From Tetracladium setigerum (taxonomy: Eukaryota; Ascomycota; Leotiomycetes; Helotiales), in the NCBI GenBank assembly GCA_031472005.1, contig PZJY01000012.1, positions 2,108,001-2,172,000 of the forward strand: a DNA stretch of 64,000 nt. Reading direction: 5' to 3'. Shown here one piece after another: positions 11,338 through 23,141 of this stretch. Every line of letters starts with the position of its first letter. The first letter of the stretch is position 1. The notes below the pieces were generated by a model. The model was not told the DNA's origin, did not search any database, and worked only from the letters and a program-made list of their open reading frames with translations. The position numbers and the translations under genes were made by a program.

Positions 11338-14162
11338 TAATCTCCTCTCTCTCCTGTTCCTCCTCCTCAGAGAAAACTTGTTTTTACCCCACCCGCTACA
11401 CACAAACCTTGCCATTCTTGTACCAGCAGTCTCAGTCGCATTTTTACAAACGATCGAGAGAGTTTGAAGGAGAAAGAGAAAAGAAAACCTTGACAGTAAC
11501 GAGATTTTGCGTCACGATTTTCACCCCTCCCTCCCGTCTCTCGCTCATTTTTTCCTTCCTCTTTTTTTTGCACCGCACATATTGAAACGAAACCGGATTT
11601 GAGAGTCGAAATAAATCAATTGATGATTATTACATAAACACAACACACACAACACAGCAGCACAGCAGCAGCATGGGAAGGCGGGGTTCTTATAGTCCTT
11701 GGTGTTTTTTGGGGGTGCTTTTTCCTCCTCTCTTATCTTTTTCGTCCAACACGAATGAATATAAGGAGTGATGGAGATGGAGTTTATTGCATGATTTTCA
11801 TTGGGAGTTTCCCCCTCTTATAACAACCGCTCGTTTTCGGCGACTGGGTGGTGGTGTTTTTTTGTAGTTCTATCGCCTTGTTTTGTGTTTTTTGGGGGTG
11901 AGGAGAGTTGGAGTGTGGAAGTAGAAGTGGAGGGGGACAGATGATGGGATTGGGATGATACAATTTTTTTGATGATGATGAAATGAGATGACGAATTGCG
12001 TTGGGATTCATTCCTCTTTTTCTCTCTTTATATATATAACACACAAACAGACCCGCGGTGAATTGAGTAGCTATCTACTCTTTACTGTTTGGTTTTTTGT
12101 TATGTGTTGGTGGAGGAGCGGTGGTTGTGGATGGATGGGATGGGATTGGATTGGATAGCTAAGAGACCGAGAGAGAGATGAGATGAGAGTCTTTATTATT
12201 CTTTACTTTCCGGCCTCTTTTTTTCTTGACTGAAAAAGAAAATGGAAAATGATATGCATCCTTCATCTCGGCTCTTCTTCCTCTTCGTCGTCTTCCCCCT
12301 TTCACTCTCACTCTCACTTTTCATCCTTCCTGTCTACTCCTCCTCCTCCTCTTCTTCTTCTTCCTCTTCTTCCTGTCACGTCTTTGGGAGGGTGTGAGAG
12401 ATTAGGATGATAGAACAGAGAGAGAGAGAGAGAGAGAGAAGGTCTGACAGAGAGTCCAAGAGAGAGAGAGAGGTTGCTGGTTGGTTGGTGGTGGATTCAA
12501 GTGAAATCAATCAACCTCCTAATAAACTCACTCAAACTTTTTATAAACCCGACTGAGTCAGACTAAAACTCGTTAACGCTACGCTAAAAGTTATTCATTC
12601 ATAGAAGGGAGAATAATAGTTAAAAAGGGTGGGTATTTTGCCTAGGTATCTAAGGTATCTTTACGGAGTTACCTTACTTACCTTTGCCTATATATATATA
12701 TTATACGGAAAAAGAAAAAAGAGGTGGGGGGCGCCATTTAGATCAGGATATCATTCATAACTTTAGAAGTTTTATTTTTAGAAATCTAAAAATTTGAACG
12801 ATGGAAGTTTAAAGGTCTGATGTTGGGGATTGCTGGTAAGGCAGGAAGGAGGTAGGTAGGTAAGGTAAGGTAAGGTAAGGTAAGTAAGAAGGTAGGTTAA
12901 GGGATTAGGTAAGTAGACAGGTAAGGTAGGTAGGTGATAACAGATAAAGGTAAATAAATGTACAGTAGAGGTTGAGGTGGTGGTGGTAGAGATAGAGGTA
13001 ATTTCCTCCTCCCTTCCTTCCTTCCTTCCTCTCTTTCTCTCCCCTTAATTTCTATTTCTTTTTTTTCTTGCTTCTTCTGTTATTCTTCAGTATTTTCTCT
13101 CGGTTTTTTTTCTTCACGAATATAAAGACACATCAGACAGATAGAATAGATAGATCTATCCATCTATCCTGTTGTTGCTATCCTATTTGTTTTCATTGAA
13201 GCATTATTAGGGATTTAGGATTGTTTATTTTAAAAGAAAATCTAGGAATTTGGGAAACGAAGTAAAGGTCTGATGGTGATAGATGGATGCTAGATGAGAG
13301 GGTGAGGATGGGTGAGTGAGGGCAGATTGGAGGCAATCTTCAGGAGAAGAAGGGAATGACTTATTCTATTCTATTCCGTTTTGTTTTCGATTTGCGAATG
13401 TTCGTTGGGAAGAGAGGAGGCGAATGAATGGCTTGTTCTATTTTGTCTTGGTGTTGGTTTTTGATTTTGATGAGTTAATCGAGTAATTATTAGCTTTGCA
13501 GCCGTAAAGTTGAAAATTTAGGAAAGAACGAGTTGGGGAAAGTTTCTTCTGCTCTGTTCTATCCTGTCCTACTTTGATTTGATTTGATTGTTTGGGCACT
13601 ATTTGATTTGCGATGTCAATGAAATTAAACCAAGAGTCGGTTATTACAGTAAGCTTCGATTGTAGTGTCCTCTTTCCATGCTGTTCTTCTAGTTTATGTA
13701 AGCGAGACCCTCAAGAGCGCTAAGCCTAATACGGTTGGTCATATCGAAAGTTGGTTGCTGCCTAAAGACTGGCTTACGTCGGCTAATATCATCACTTCTA
13801 CCCTACAGGACGGGAGCATTAAAACATTGAGGTAATGTATATAGTGCATTACATCAACGGGTACGCTACATTACTTTGATGTCACTATCAAATTCTATCG
13901 ATTTGTAATGAGTATTTTACATTATCTTTAGATTCCTACCCCTTACAAAATGTAATGTCTTTTTACATTATAAAAGTTATTGATTTCACATTGATTGCTT
14001 CCATAGGGCTACTCATCAGAAAGTTGTGGATAGCCTTCCTATTTTATAGTGCTGATATTAAAATCGGCGTAGATATAGAACCCTCAATGAACTTATTTGG
14101 ACCCTACAGTACGTACCCAACTACTTCTCGTCAACTTCCTCAATGTTTAGCCGTAGGTTGCA
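11338..14162. other. Intergenic region rich in simple repeats
   Basis: This is probably the 3' UTR and flank of the J-domain gene. It includes (GA)n at 12417-12438, a GGTAA-type repeat at 12851-12886 and TTCC repeats at 13012-13030. Near 13.83-13.98 kb there is a cluster of short inverted TTACATT/AATGTAA elements. No gene is supported. Confidence 0.65.
12851..12886 (+). repeat. GGTA/GGTAA microsatellite
   Basis: Tandem GGTAG units followed by GGTAA units are visible directly. Similar GTAGGT strings continue to about 12930. Confidence 0.9.
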
Positions 14163-15779
14163 TTATGGCAAGAGCTTTGATCTCTTTATATCAACAGCCA
14201 AAAGCACTTGCAAAAACCCCGTGACAGTGGTGCCGAGGAACGTTACCAATGCGCCTAATCCAGCATAGGACTTAACAATAACAATTAAAGCCACGACTGG
14301 GAGAATACAGGCGAGAACAAACCAAACCATGTAACGCATGCCGAGATGATGGTGGCTAGCAGTTCGAGTGGTGAGGGTGTAAGTCATTAGAACCGTAAGC
14401 AGCTGCGTGAGTGTTGACTGGATAGCGTTGAGATAGTCGGAGGTGGAGAGGTCGGACGGAGTTTGCCGAGAGAAGGAGATGGTTTGGATTATCGTGCAAA
14501 GTAAATAGATCGCAAGATTTATGCTCCAAATTGTGAAGTCTTCCTAGTAATGAGTTAGGCGGATGGAGGTAATAGCGTCTTCGTTGGAGTATTCACCTGT
14601 ATGTAGCGTCCTATCACTTGAAGTGTGGATAATCTCTCATAGTATTCGGGCGTTTCAAGAGGCGTTAATGAAATTGCTGAAGGGATCGTTGTAGTAGCGC
14701 TATCTGCGGAGTATCCTTTCCTTTTTCTCACTGGTAAATTGTTAGCATTCGACAATGTACCGGAAATTCGTCTCTAGGTGCAACATACTTTGTGATGACT
14801 GCGAAAGGGTATATTGCTGCATTTTCCATTTTTTGTAGTCGTCCTGAGCTCGCACTACGTTGAGATGTGATCTGATCCAGCTCTGAAGCAGCCTGATTCT
14901 CAAATGGATACCTTCCACGACCTCCTTAGGTAATCTCTTTTCTGGTGGATTGTGCTCCTCAAGCACTCTATTACTCTCTGCGATAGCGTAATTTCCCAAT
15001 CTTTCAATTTCCCTCGTATATTTATCCCATTGAGCAAATCAGGTGCGAAAAGATCTGCCTTTTCTTGGATATACCTCATATAATCTCGCCAGCTCTCTAT
15101 GGTATATGAAGCGCGACCACTATTCGACCACACAATGTCGAATTGGGTTATGTAATGAATAGCCTCTACGGATGTTGCGCAGTCACTTGTCTCTATAGTG
15201 TTCAGTCTATCAATCGCAATGTACGTTTTCACCAGTGCCGGCAAGAGCGGAAAAGCTTTAAAGGCGTTAAGCTGTGATCTAATGAAGTCGATTTCAAAGG
15301 AATCTTACATATTTCTATGAAGTCTATGGTGTCTGGATACGCCGGATTCAATTTAAGGCCGTATCTAGATATGTTCCATCTTCCAGCTTCTGGACCATCG
15401 AAAAACGCCGCGTCAAACCACTTATTCATGGGTTCCGAAACTGGGGATGGTGTGAGATTCGACATCATGAATGTGGAAATCAGGTTCGTAGCTCCAGCAG
15501 TTTTAGGGTGAATAAAAAGAATAGTGCGGTTGAATAACAATTCCAGAGACAAAAGTTGCTTCGTTAACAAGGCTGTGTTCATGGAAAGGTATCGAAGACG
15601 TGTCGAACCAACAGCATCCTTGGCAAACGGTCAGCCGAGGGATTATTTTTCCAAGTGGCTGGAGACCTATGAATGATTTCTAGTATAATATCACAGCCCG
15701 ATTCGAGTTTGACTGCTTTCACATTCGGAACGACGACAAAGCACAAGACTGAGCATTTTAGTCTTGGATTCTTCTTCAT
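14163..15779 (-). CDS. Unknown four-exon protein with C-terminal membrane segments
   Basis: I do not recognise this family. Proposed exons are 15779-15309, 15255-14789, 14730-14597 and 14543-14163. Introns are 53, 58 and 53 nt, two with clear branch points (GCTAAC, CTAAC). The encoded product is about 484 residues. It has a soluble N-terminal half, a charged helical stretch (YAIAESNRVLEEHNPPEK) and at least three hydrophobic helices near the C terminus, for example YMVWFVLACILPVVALIVIV. Two frame breaks are needed inside exons, near 15583 (GG on this strand's complement, one C short in the coding strand) and near 15030. With both filled by one base the exon lengths sum to a multiple of three and all splice phases agree, which supports the model. 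The start ATG at 15779 is the first in frame. The alternative is a relic of such a gene. Confidence 0.6.
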
Positions 15780-15945
15780 TAGCGAATGGTTAATCACAAT
15801 GTCACAGATATTAAATCGCTAAATGATATCTAAGAAAGGGATGGAACCAAAAATATCCATGAGATACGCGATAAGGGTATCTAACAAATAGAACCCACAG
15901 AACACTATATCACCCCAAACATCCCCACCTCCACCAACATCCATC

Positions 15946-18525
15946 CTAGGATTTGGAATCCGCCACCCTGATGGCTGCATCATTATCCTTCAACCACGTC
16001 TTGCACGCTTTCTGGCTATTAGCAATCATCTTGGATGGAGAAGCAGCCAAATGAACGTGGTGACGCTCACGATTGAAGACGGTATGTTCAGCAGAACCAT
16101 CACGGCAAAACCACAAGGAGACCTCAAAATCAGTGGTCATATTCTTCGTGGCCTCCGTGACGAGCTCGAAGTTCTTGTCGATTCCAATATCGAACTTATA
16201 GCGGTTGTGCAGAGCAGGATGGGCAGGGAGCGTATGGTCGGGGAAATGGATACCCGCGTTGCCCCAGCCGAGATATCGCATTCCTGGCCCGAAACGTTCG
16301 AGAACCTGGGTAAGTAATGTCAGTTATATATCAGAAACAAAACGGGAAGAGCAATGGAGAGCCTACTCTTGGAATTCTGTCTCTGAACACCTGTGGAGCT
16401 TTATCTTCATCTTCACGCTGACTGGCGAAAGCACCATTAAGCTCCTGACCGATGGTCTTGAGGAACCCTTGTGTCTCGCTGCACTTGAGCCCACAGCAAG
16501 CAGGAACTTCCCATTGTCGCTGAGCGGCTTCATGTGGGAGCACATGGCCTCCAAAATCCTTCATCCGGATCTTGTCGTTGACACAGAAGCCCATGCGTAG
16601 TCCAACACCACTGACATCACCGGTACCAAAGTTCCCATAAAAGGCAGTAATGTTGTTGCCGAAGAGCAGGTAGTTCTGGTACCCTTCCACAATCGCTTCC
16701 TCGAAGGTCTTGTTGAAACCAAGGCCGTTGTAGGCCCCAATCGTCTGCAGACCGGCGTACTCGACGACCTGGGTATAGTACTTACCCGGCACCTGTCGCT
16801 GAGGTTGGCAGATCAGACCCGGATCGTACTTATTCGGGCAGACGTAACTGATAGTTGCCAGGTTCAATACCTTGCCGGATGCGAGCTTAAGATCAGCGCC
16901 TCTGGCAGCAAGGCCTCGACCTACTCTGGCATCCTTGCAGAGCTGCTGGGCGTTGATATCCCTTCCACAGGAGACATAATTTCCATCTCCGGCGAGGATG
17001 CTGGAGATGATATCCTTGACAACAGATAATTCAAGATTACTGCGGAAATGTCAGAAAATATCACAAATGCCGAGGAAGAGAAGAAGCTTACTCCTTGACA
17101 GGCTGCATATACTCCAGCCGAGAGCGAATTGAATCCTCGCCGGCCCACTTGTTATTCATGACGGCCATGGCATAAACGGAAGGAGAGCCTTCCTCCTGGA
17201 TCATTCCTTTAGTGACATCGTAGAAGGTGTCTCGCAGCCCTCTCCTCACACCTTTGAGATTAGTGGTGATGTGATTTGTGAGCTGCGGGATGTTCTCAGC
17301 ACTGCGGTCAGCCTCATCACCACGGAAGCCACCACAAAGGAGATCCTTGCTGTAACCCTGCTTAAGACTCAAAGTCGTGGTAGATTTGGCAATGTTTTCC
17401 GTGAATGCCTGGCTGATCCACGAAGGAAACGAGAAACTCAAGTCAGTGAGAGGGTCGAACCTGATTGCCTTGGCCTTTGGCGCGGCACCACCAAGCTTCG
17501 CGATAGAACTGGCGTATGTTTCGAAGTTTCCAGTCCAGGCCTCGAACTTTGGGTTCTTGAATCCCTTATGCGACTGTTTCCAGGCAGCTTCCTTGATGAT
17601 GTCCGCTTCCGCGCTGAAGACGCTTTCAAAACTGGGCAAGGGAATACCTCTTACCGCTGTGAACACCAGATTCATGGCGACGTCGCCGGCAGTACGTATC
17701 ACCTGCTTGAGAATTCTGCAGCCTTCGGCACGGCTTGGATCGGGGTGGCGGGTGAAGGATTGAATCAGTGGATGGATTTCCCCTAGTAGGCTCACTTGAG
17801 CTTCAAAGAATTCATGCTAGAATGGGCACTTCAAGTTAGCTTGCCATCGGCAGCGACTAAAGGAAGCCAGTGAGTTAGTAAAGGAGAAGACATACCTCAA
17901 TTGCATGGGAAAGGTCATGGTACATCTGCATTTGAATCAGGGTGAAGTGCACCAACCGCGCCTGTGGTCTAGACGGATACATCTTCCTGATCAAGTGCAG
18001 ACTAGCCATATTATGACAACCCTGAGTATCCCAAGAGCACATGAAATTCCGCGTCTCTAAGAACTCGTCATTAAACATATTCCACTCTCCCACCTGAGTG
18101 AAATTGGCGAAATTCTTCTGCGCCTCCAGGGTCCAGATGGCGTAGAAAGCCTGCTGGTTCGAGACGGCGAGGTTGGCCTCGTTGAACTCGAAGTAGTACT
18201 TGTCTGGTACCTCGGGGGTATCAGGCTGGGCCATGAAATATGCCACTGACATGATGTCGGTGGCATTGTAGTTTTGCCCAAAGGCATTGAGAACCGTCCT
18301 GTTGCGATCTGCGTATTCGAGGCGGATGCGTTTGCCAGCTGAGTTTATCATTCGGCCTTGGTCGTCGTATTTGGCTGGTTTTACGGACGCTGGCGTAGGA
18401 TGGGGGATAGGAGTGATCGATGTTGCAGATGGTTCGGAAGTGATGGCGGAGACCATAGAAGATGCTGCGGGGAGAGCGGAGACGGTAAAAGCCAAGGCCA
18501 GATTGGCCATCAAGATAATTTTCAT
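15946..18525 (-). CDS. Large secreted protein of unknown function, intact paralogue
   Basis: Four exons, 18525-17896, 17816-17092, 17039-16367 and 16305-15946, give 795 residues without any frame break. Introns of 79, 52 and 61 nt use GT-AG ends and TAAC/TGAC branch points. The first 18-20 residues (MKIILMANLALAFTVSALPA) form a signal peptide, followed by a Pro/Ser/Thr-rich stretch. There are several N-glycosylation sequons and multiple Cys. Shared landmarks with the paralogue at 19.86 kb are YYFEFNEANL, GEWNMFNDEF, DLLCGGFRGDEA, WAGEDSI, SGVGLRMGFCV, LGWGNAGIHFP and WFCRDGSAEHTVF. I know no catalytic motif in it and assign no function. The two genes are divergent with 1.33 kb between starts. 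The absence of a membrane or GPI signal suggests a freely secreted or wall-associated product. Confidence 0.85.
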
Positions 18526-19858
18526 GGAAAAAATCGTGACAAGAGGTGATATTGTGAATTAAAGAAAAATTCTGTCAATGAGGGAAAGTTTGCTGCGTAA
18601 CGTACAGGACTCAGTATTTCCTTTCTTGTATTAAGGTGAGTCGTGTTCTTGAAGGCGGCAGCCACCTTTATTATATGATGGAGGCAATAACTACACTTTC
18701 TCATTAGCCAACTAGGAGTCAAGTCTGGTGTTGGGTTTGCCCTGAGCTAACTAAGGCGAAATATATGTTTAGCGGATGATATCTGGAGATGCCAAGGGAT
18801 ATCCGCCATCATTTGGTTTCGGCCGCTTAAAAAGTCACTTTTCTACAGTAAGTTGGTGAATAAAAAAAGGATTTCCCGACACTCTGCCCGGTGTCTTTCT
18901 CTAAGGGTGAGTTAAAACTAAAGGGAAAAGTCTGATGGAGACAAGTTCAGAAGTGAGTTCAAGTTCGATTGCTCCAAGGGAACGAACACCGAGCGATTCA
19001 CACCCGTCCGTTTTTCAAGGAACCTTCACTTTATGAGTTTGGTTCCCAAGGGTATTTTTTTCTAGGTCTTACTATTCCCCCTAGCAAGTAGCGCTATTTT
19101 TAATTTTGCCGAATCATCTTTGTGATTACGCGAATTCATGCTCAGGTGGGCTTTCCCTGTTTACAGATCTGACCTTCCGGAACAATATCTAATATTCATT
19201 GAGCTTCCAAACCACCCCATCCAGTCCATAATTCAAGTAATCTTCAATTTGTGAGTTGCTCCTCAGCGTTGATGATACTGTGTTGAGTTGGCCTAAAACT
19301 AGCGTCTGTTGTGGTTTCCGCCGGGCATTTTCTTAAGCGAGGCCATGAATCTGAAATGCTGTGGATGTATGATGTTTGCGGAGTTTAATTTCATTTTCGA
19401 ACGCATTCGAATCGTCCAAATCTGATTTGAGATCAGTACTCATATTCGTATGGATTGGGTTCGTTCCGAGAGGATAACGCGCAACTGATAAAATTGTTTG
19501 GTGCCTCTTGCGGAAGAGCTTTTGAGACTAGCCGCCTAGCGCTGTTCTAAGTATGTGGCCCTAGCAATGGTGTATTAAGTTCCTGCACTTACATCGCATC
19601 GCCACGTCTAGTGTTCATTCGCTCCGGTGACAGCTTCCTAGAGTACTGAACCGACCCACCTGCTAATGCGTTGCGAACGACAAGAAGTTAAATAGGGTGG
19701 CCTTGATTCGGATTTACATCTCGACTGTACCTATTGGCTTCCAATCTTGAAAGGCATAAGTATGTAACCCTTCTCATAGGTGATAGTCATATTACCCAAC
19801 TTCGATTTTGATTTTTTGGTGTATATTCCAAAAAATTTCCCCCCGCATTCACGTCACC
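18526..19858. promoter_or_regulatory. Shared divergent intergenic region of the paralogous pair
   Basis: This 1.33 kb region separates the two start codons and must contain both promoters. I see no strong TATA box or repeated operator and no coding frame. Confidence 0.5.
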
Positions 19859-22416
19859 ATGAGGTATTCTAACACCACTCTTCTATGCTCGATCGCCCTT
19901 TCAGTTGCTGCACCAGTCGACAATTTATTTGACAATGCAACACTAGGAAAAACAATCACCAACAATATAACGCTTTCCAATGCGACACTTATTACCAGGG
20001 AAGTGCAAGTCTCCCATCACCACAATGCTGGGTTTGTCAACGCCGCCGGCCAGCCCTTCGAACTTCAGTACGCCGACAAGGAGAAATCCATCATCCAAGC
20101 TTTTGGTGATAATTATACCTTCTCTGACCTATTCACAATTGACGACTTTAAAAATCAGAAAGACGAGCCAGAAGTCTCAGATATCAACTTCTTTGAATTC
20201 AACGAGCCCAATCTCGAGACTTCCCAGCAAACCTCTTTCTATGCGCGCTGGTCAATTTCTGCGCAAGAACATCCAGAGTTTAACCAACGTGGCGAGTGGA
20301 GTCACTTCGCAAGTGAGTTTATGAACACAAAGAACTTTCAGTGCAGTTTCGACAATGGTAAATGCCACGGAATGCCAAGCTTGTCGGAAATTCGCCACTT
20401 ATATCCTGGCAATCGACCCTTCGCTCGAATCATCTACTTTACTGGAATCAAGATGGAGCTACTTCACAACTTGAATAAGGCTGTGGAGGTAAGCGCACAT
20501 GTTCCCCTCCTTCAAGTTGGAAGTGTTGCATAGTGCTAATCCTGCATGCAGAAAGAGACGAGTAGAATTTCCTCCAGCCTCATGGGCCGAGGGGAATATA
20601 TCGTCGAATCGTTCACTTATCAAGCTGACGAACGCAAGTTGTCAAGATGCAAGATGGTTCACGACATCATGGAAATTTTCGCTGAACTTAGTCTCAAAGC
20701 GGCGACAGCTGCGCTTGCGGCCTACGGCATTCCCCTCCAAACTTCAAGTTCGAGTTCGTTTTGGGTAGCAAAGAACTCTTCGCCGAGGGGATGAAGCAAA
20801 ATGCATGGGTAAAATCCGACAGGTGGCAGACTGGATCTGGCTGGCAGCGAGGGGAGTTCAAGAATTGGTGGAATGCTTTGACACCCGAGGAAAAGGACCT
20901 TCCTGGTTTGAAGGGTGTCAAGCCTCTACATTTCTCTTTCGACCCGAAACCTGCGCTGCGGGACAATAGCAAGGACTGGATCATGTCGGGTTATCGAAAT
21001 GCCCGCAAAGCTTTCGCGGAGCATATGGATATCGACCAGGGCTATTCCAGTGACATCTTGTGTGGTGCATGGGAGGGAAATGCGCAAAATAGAAACGCAG
21101 CCAACTCGAAGAAAGTGATAGCTGACATGGCGAAGTTTTTTGACCTCCTCCAGAGAAAAACTCGGGATCAGTTTCGACAGATGGTTGATGGTTAAATTCC
21201 TGTCCGTGGCCACCCAACGCTCATGGCTCTTTACTCTATGAATGTCAAATGGGCTGGAAGTCAGTCTGTCATCGAGGCTTTGAAGAATATGGAACCACTC
21301 AAATCGCAAGCACTTCCCATCTCTTTTCACTTGTTCCAATAATACTAATTGCGTCTTAGGGCCATGTTAACCGAACTTGAGAAGAAAATCATCTCAACAG
21401 TCTCTCGCAAAGACGGCAACTTCCAAACTTGTGTTACCCGCTATGACGCCCCGAAACTCTGCGAAAGAGCTAAACTCGCCAGAGAAGGCAAGCTACCAAA
21501 AGGAGAACAGGTCAGCGAGGCTATGAAGGCCATTGTCTGTGTAGACAAGAAGACTGTCTGCCAAGGTGGAAGATGGTACTGGGACAAGCACCACTCTCAC
21601 GTCGTTCCCTTCGCATCTCTCAACAATTTCGAGTCCTATAACCACAACGAGCTGAACCTGACCTATGAAAAAGCGGTCAAAGAAGCATATGCTAACTATA
21701 GATTGTACGGTAATGATATGACGGATAATGTTGAGTCTTGGGGAATGGGACACGTCACTGGAAATGGTCTCCGTATGCCAGTCTGTCAAAGTGAATACCT
21801 TGACATCAAAGACTTCAGCAGCGCAGTCTTCCATCAACGCGAGGATAATCAGTGGCAGTTCCCCGGTATTTGTGGTCCAGTTGGAAATGAGACCGAGCAA
21901 TTTCTCGATGCTATCGACATTGGATTTGGAAGTAAGACTTGGGAGACCAAGTCGAAGTGGTTGGGCAATTCACTTAGTCTCTATACTGATAGATTACCGC
22001 GTGTGAGTGTACCCTTGATTCTCTCAAATGATAAACTGCTGATCGATGCGTGTTCAAAACAGCTCTACAGAGGCCTCTCTCCCTGGCTAAGCTACATGAG
22101 CTATGGTAATGCTGGTATTCAGTTTCCCCTTAAGCGCAAACAATGGCTCTGGGGAGTAGACACCGGTCGGGATGCCGATTGGGGATACATCAAGAATGCC
22201 ACAGTCGGCATGACGGAATTCGTTGGCAATGTCTGGTTCTGTCTGGACGGCTTACACAAACATACAGTATTTGAGAGAGAGAGATCTCATGCCGATCTTT
22301 CAAATGGCATTGGCGCCCCAGCCAGGCGAGTGGGAAATCATTCCAACAAGTGTAAAAGATGGGTGGATGAGAATGCGAGCTGTATTGCATTGTGGAGGAC
22401 GGCAGAGAAGGTATAG
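19859..22416 (+). pseudogene. Decayed paralogue of the large secreted protein
   Basis: The exon plan copies the intact neighbour: 19859-20488, 20552-21305, 21360-22002 and 22063-22416. Exon 1 is 630 nt in both genes and splice phases are identical (0, 2, 0). The start at 19859 gives signal peptide MRYSNTTLLCSIALSVAAP; an upstream in-frame ATG at 19808 would spoil it. Three defects are visible. The frame breaks at 20737-20738, one C short of reading PLPNF. An in-frame TAA lies at 21193-21195 inside exon 2, where CAA would restore Gln by one C-to-T change. The donor of intron 2 is GC (21306), where the paralogue has GT. The frame break may be a sequence error and GC donors can function, so the stop codon is the strongest sign of decay. 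Function unknown. Confidence 0.75.
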
Positions 22417-23141
22417 TTGGGTGTCTGATGGCGATGTCAATTCTGGTTGCTGGGAAAATATCCCGATATTTGTTTAATGTTTTGAAGCGTTGGATAGCAA
22501 ATGTGTCAATAAGTTCCACCTTATTCCATGCTACAAGAATGTAAGATCAGAGAAGGTGGACGCAAATCCAAAAACTTACAATATCTTCAAGATATCTCGA
22601 AGTCTTATCATCTGTACAAGAAAGCCCTGCCAAGCAGGGTTACACAAACTACTATAGCGCGCAAGTTCTTTCAGCCGCTGTATATTTTCAATTCCGTTCA
22701 AGTTGCCAAGCTCTGTACATTCTCGGAGCTGTCTTGTTGTTTTGCAATCAAATCGAATCCCGTCAACCATTTAGCGAGAGGCGATTCCGCCTCGTTTCGC
22801 CCTCTGCCACAATATTGGCTTGGCACTCATCTCACTCACTCCTGAATGCTTGTTTGCCGAAGCATTCAGAACGAGGCTTGTTATCAACAAGGATTTCTGT
22901 AGAAAAGTATCATTTGGGCGCTACACAATTTCCAGATTCTGCCATATTTGACTTCCGCGATGTTGTGGGTGCATAGATTGAGCCTTTGAGAAAAGAGAAA
23001 AAGCAGCCCCCTGAGTTTGGAGAGTGAAGTATTTGACTCCCAGACCAGCCCAGGTGCACAACTTCCTGCTTCTCTGTTTCTTCTGTTTCTTTCTTTTATT
23101 GATACTGTACATTTTGACTAGAGACAGAAACCATCGCCAAA
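22417..23141. other. Intergenic region before the beta-propeller gene
   Basis: This stretch holds the 3' flank of the decayed paralogue and the promoter of the next gene. No gene or clear element is seen. Confidence 0.6.

Noticed and set aside
15946..22416. Possible toxin or ADP-ribosyltransferase identity for the secreted pair
   Set aside because: No catalytic motif of such families is visible. Assigning a toxic function would be guesswork.
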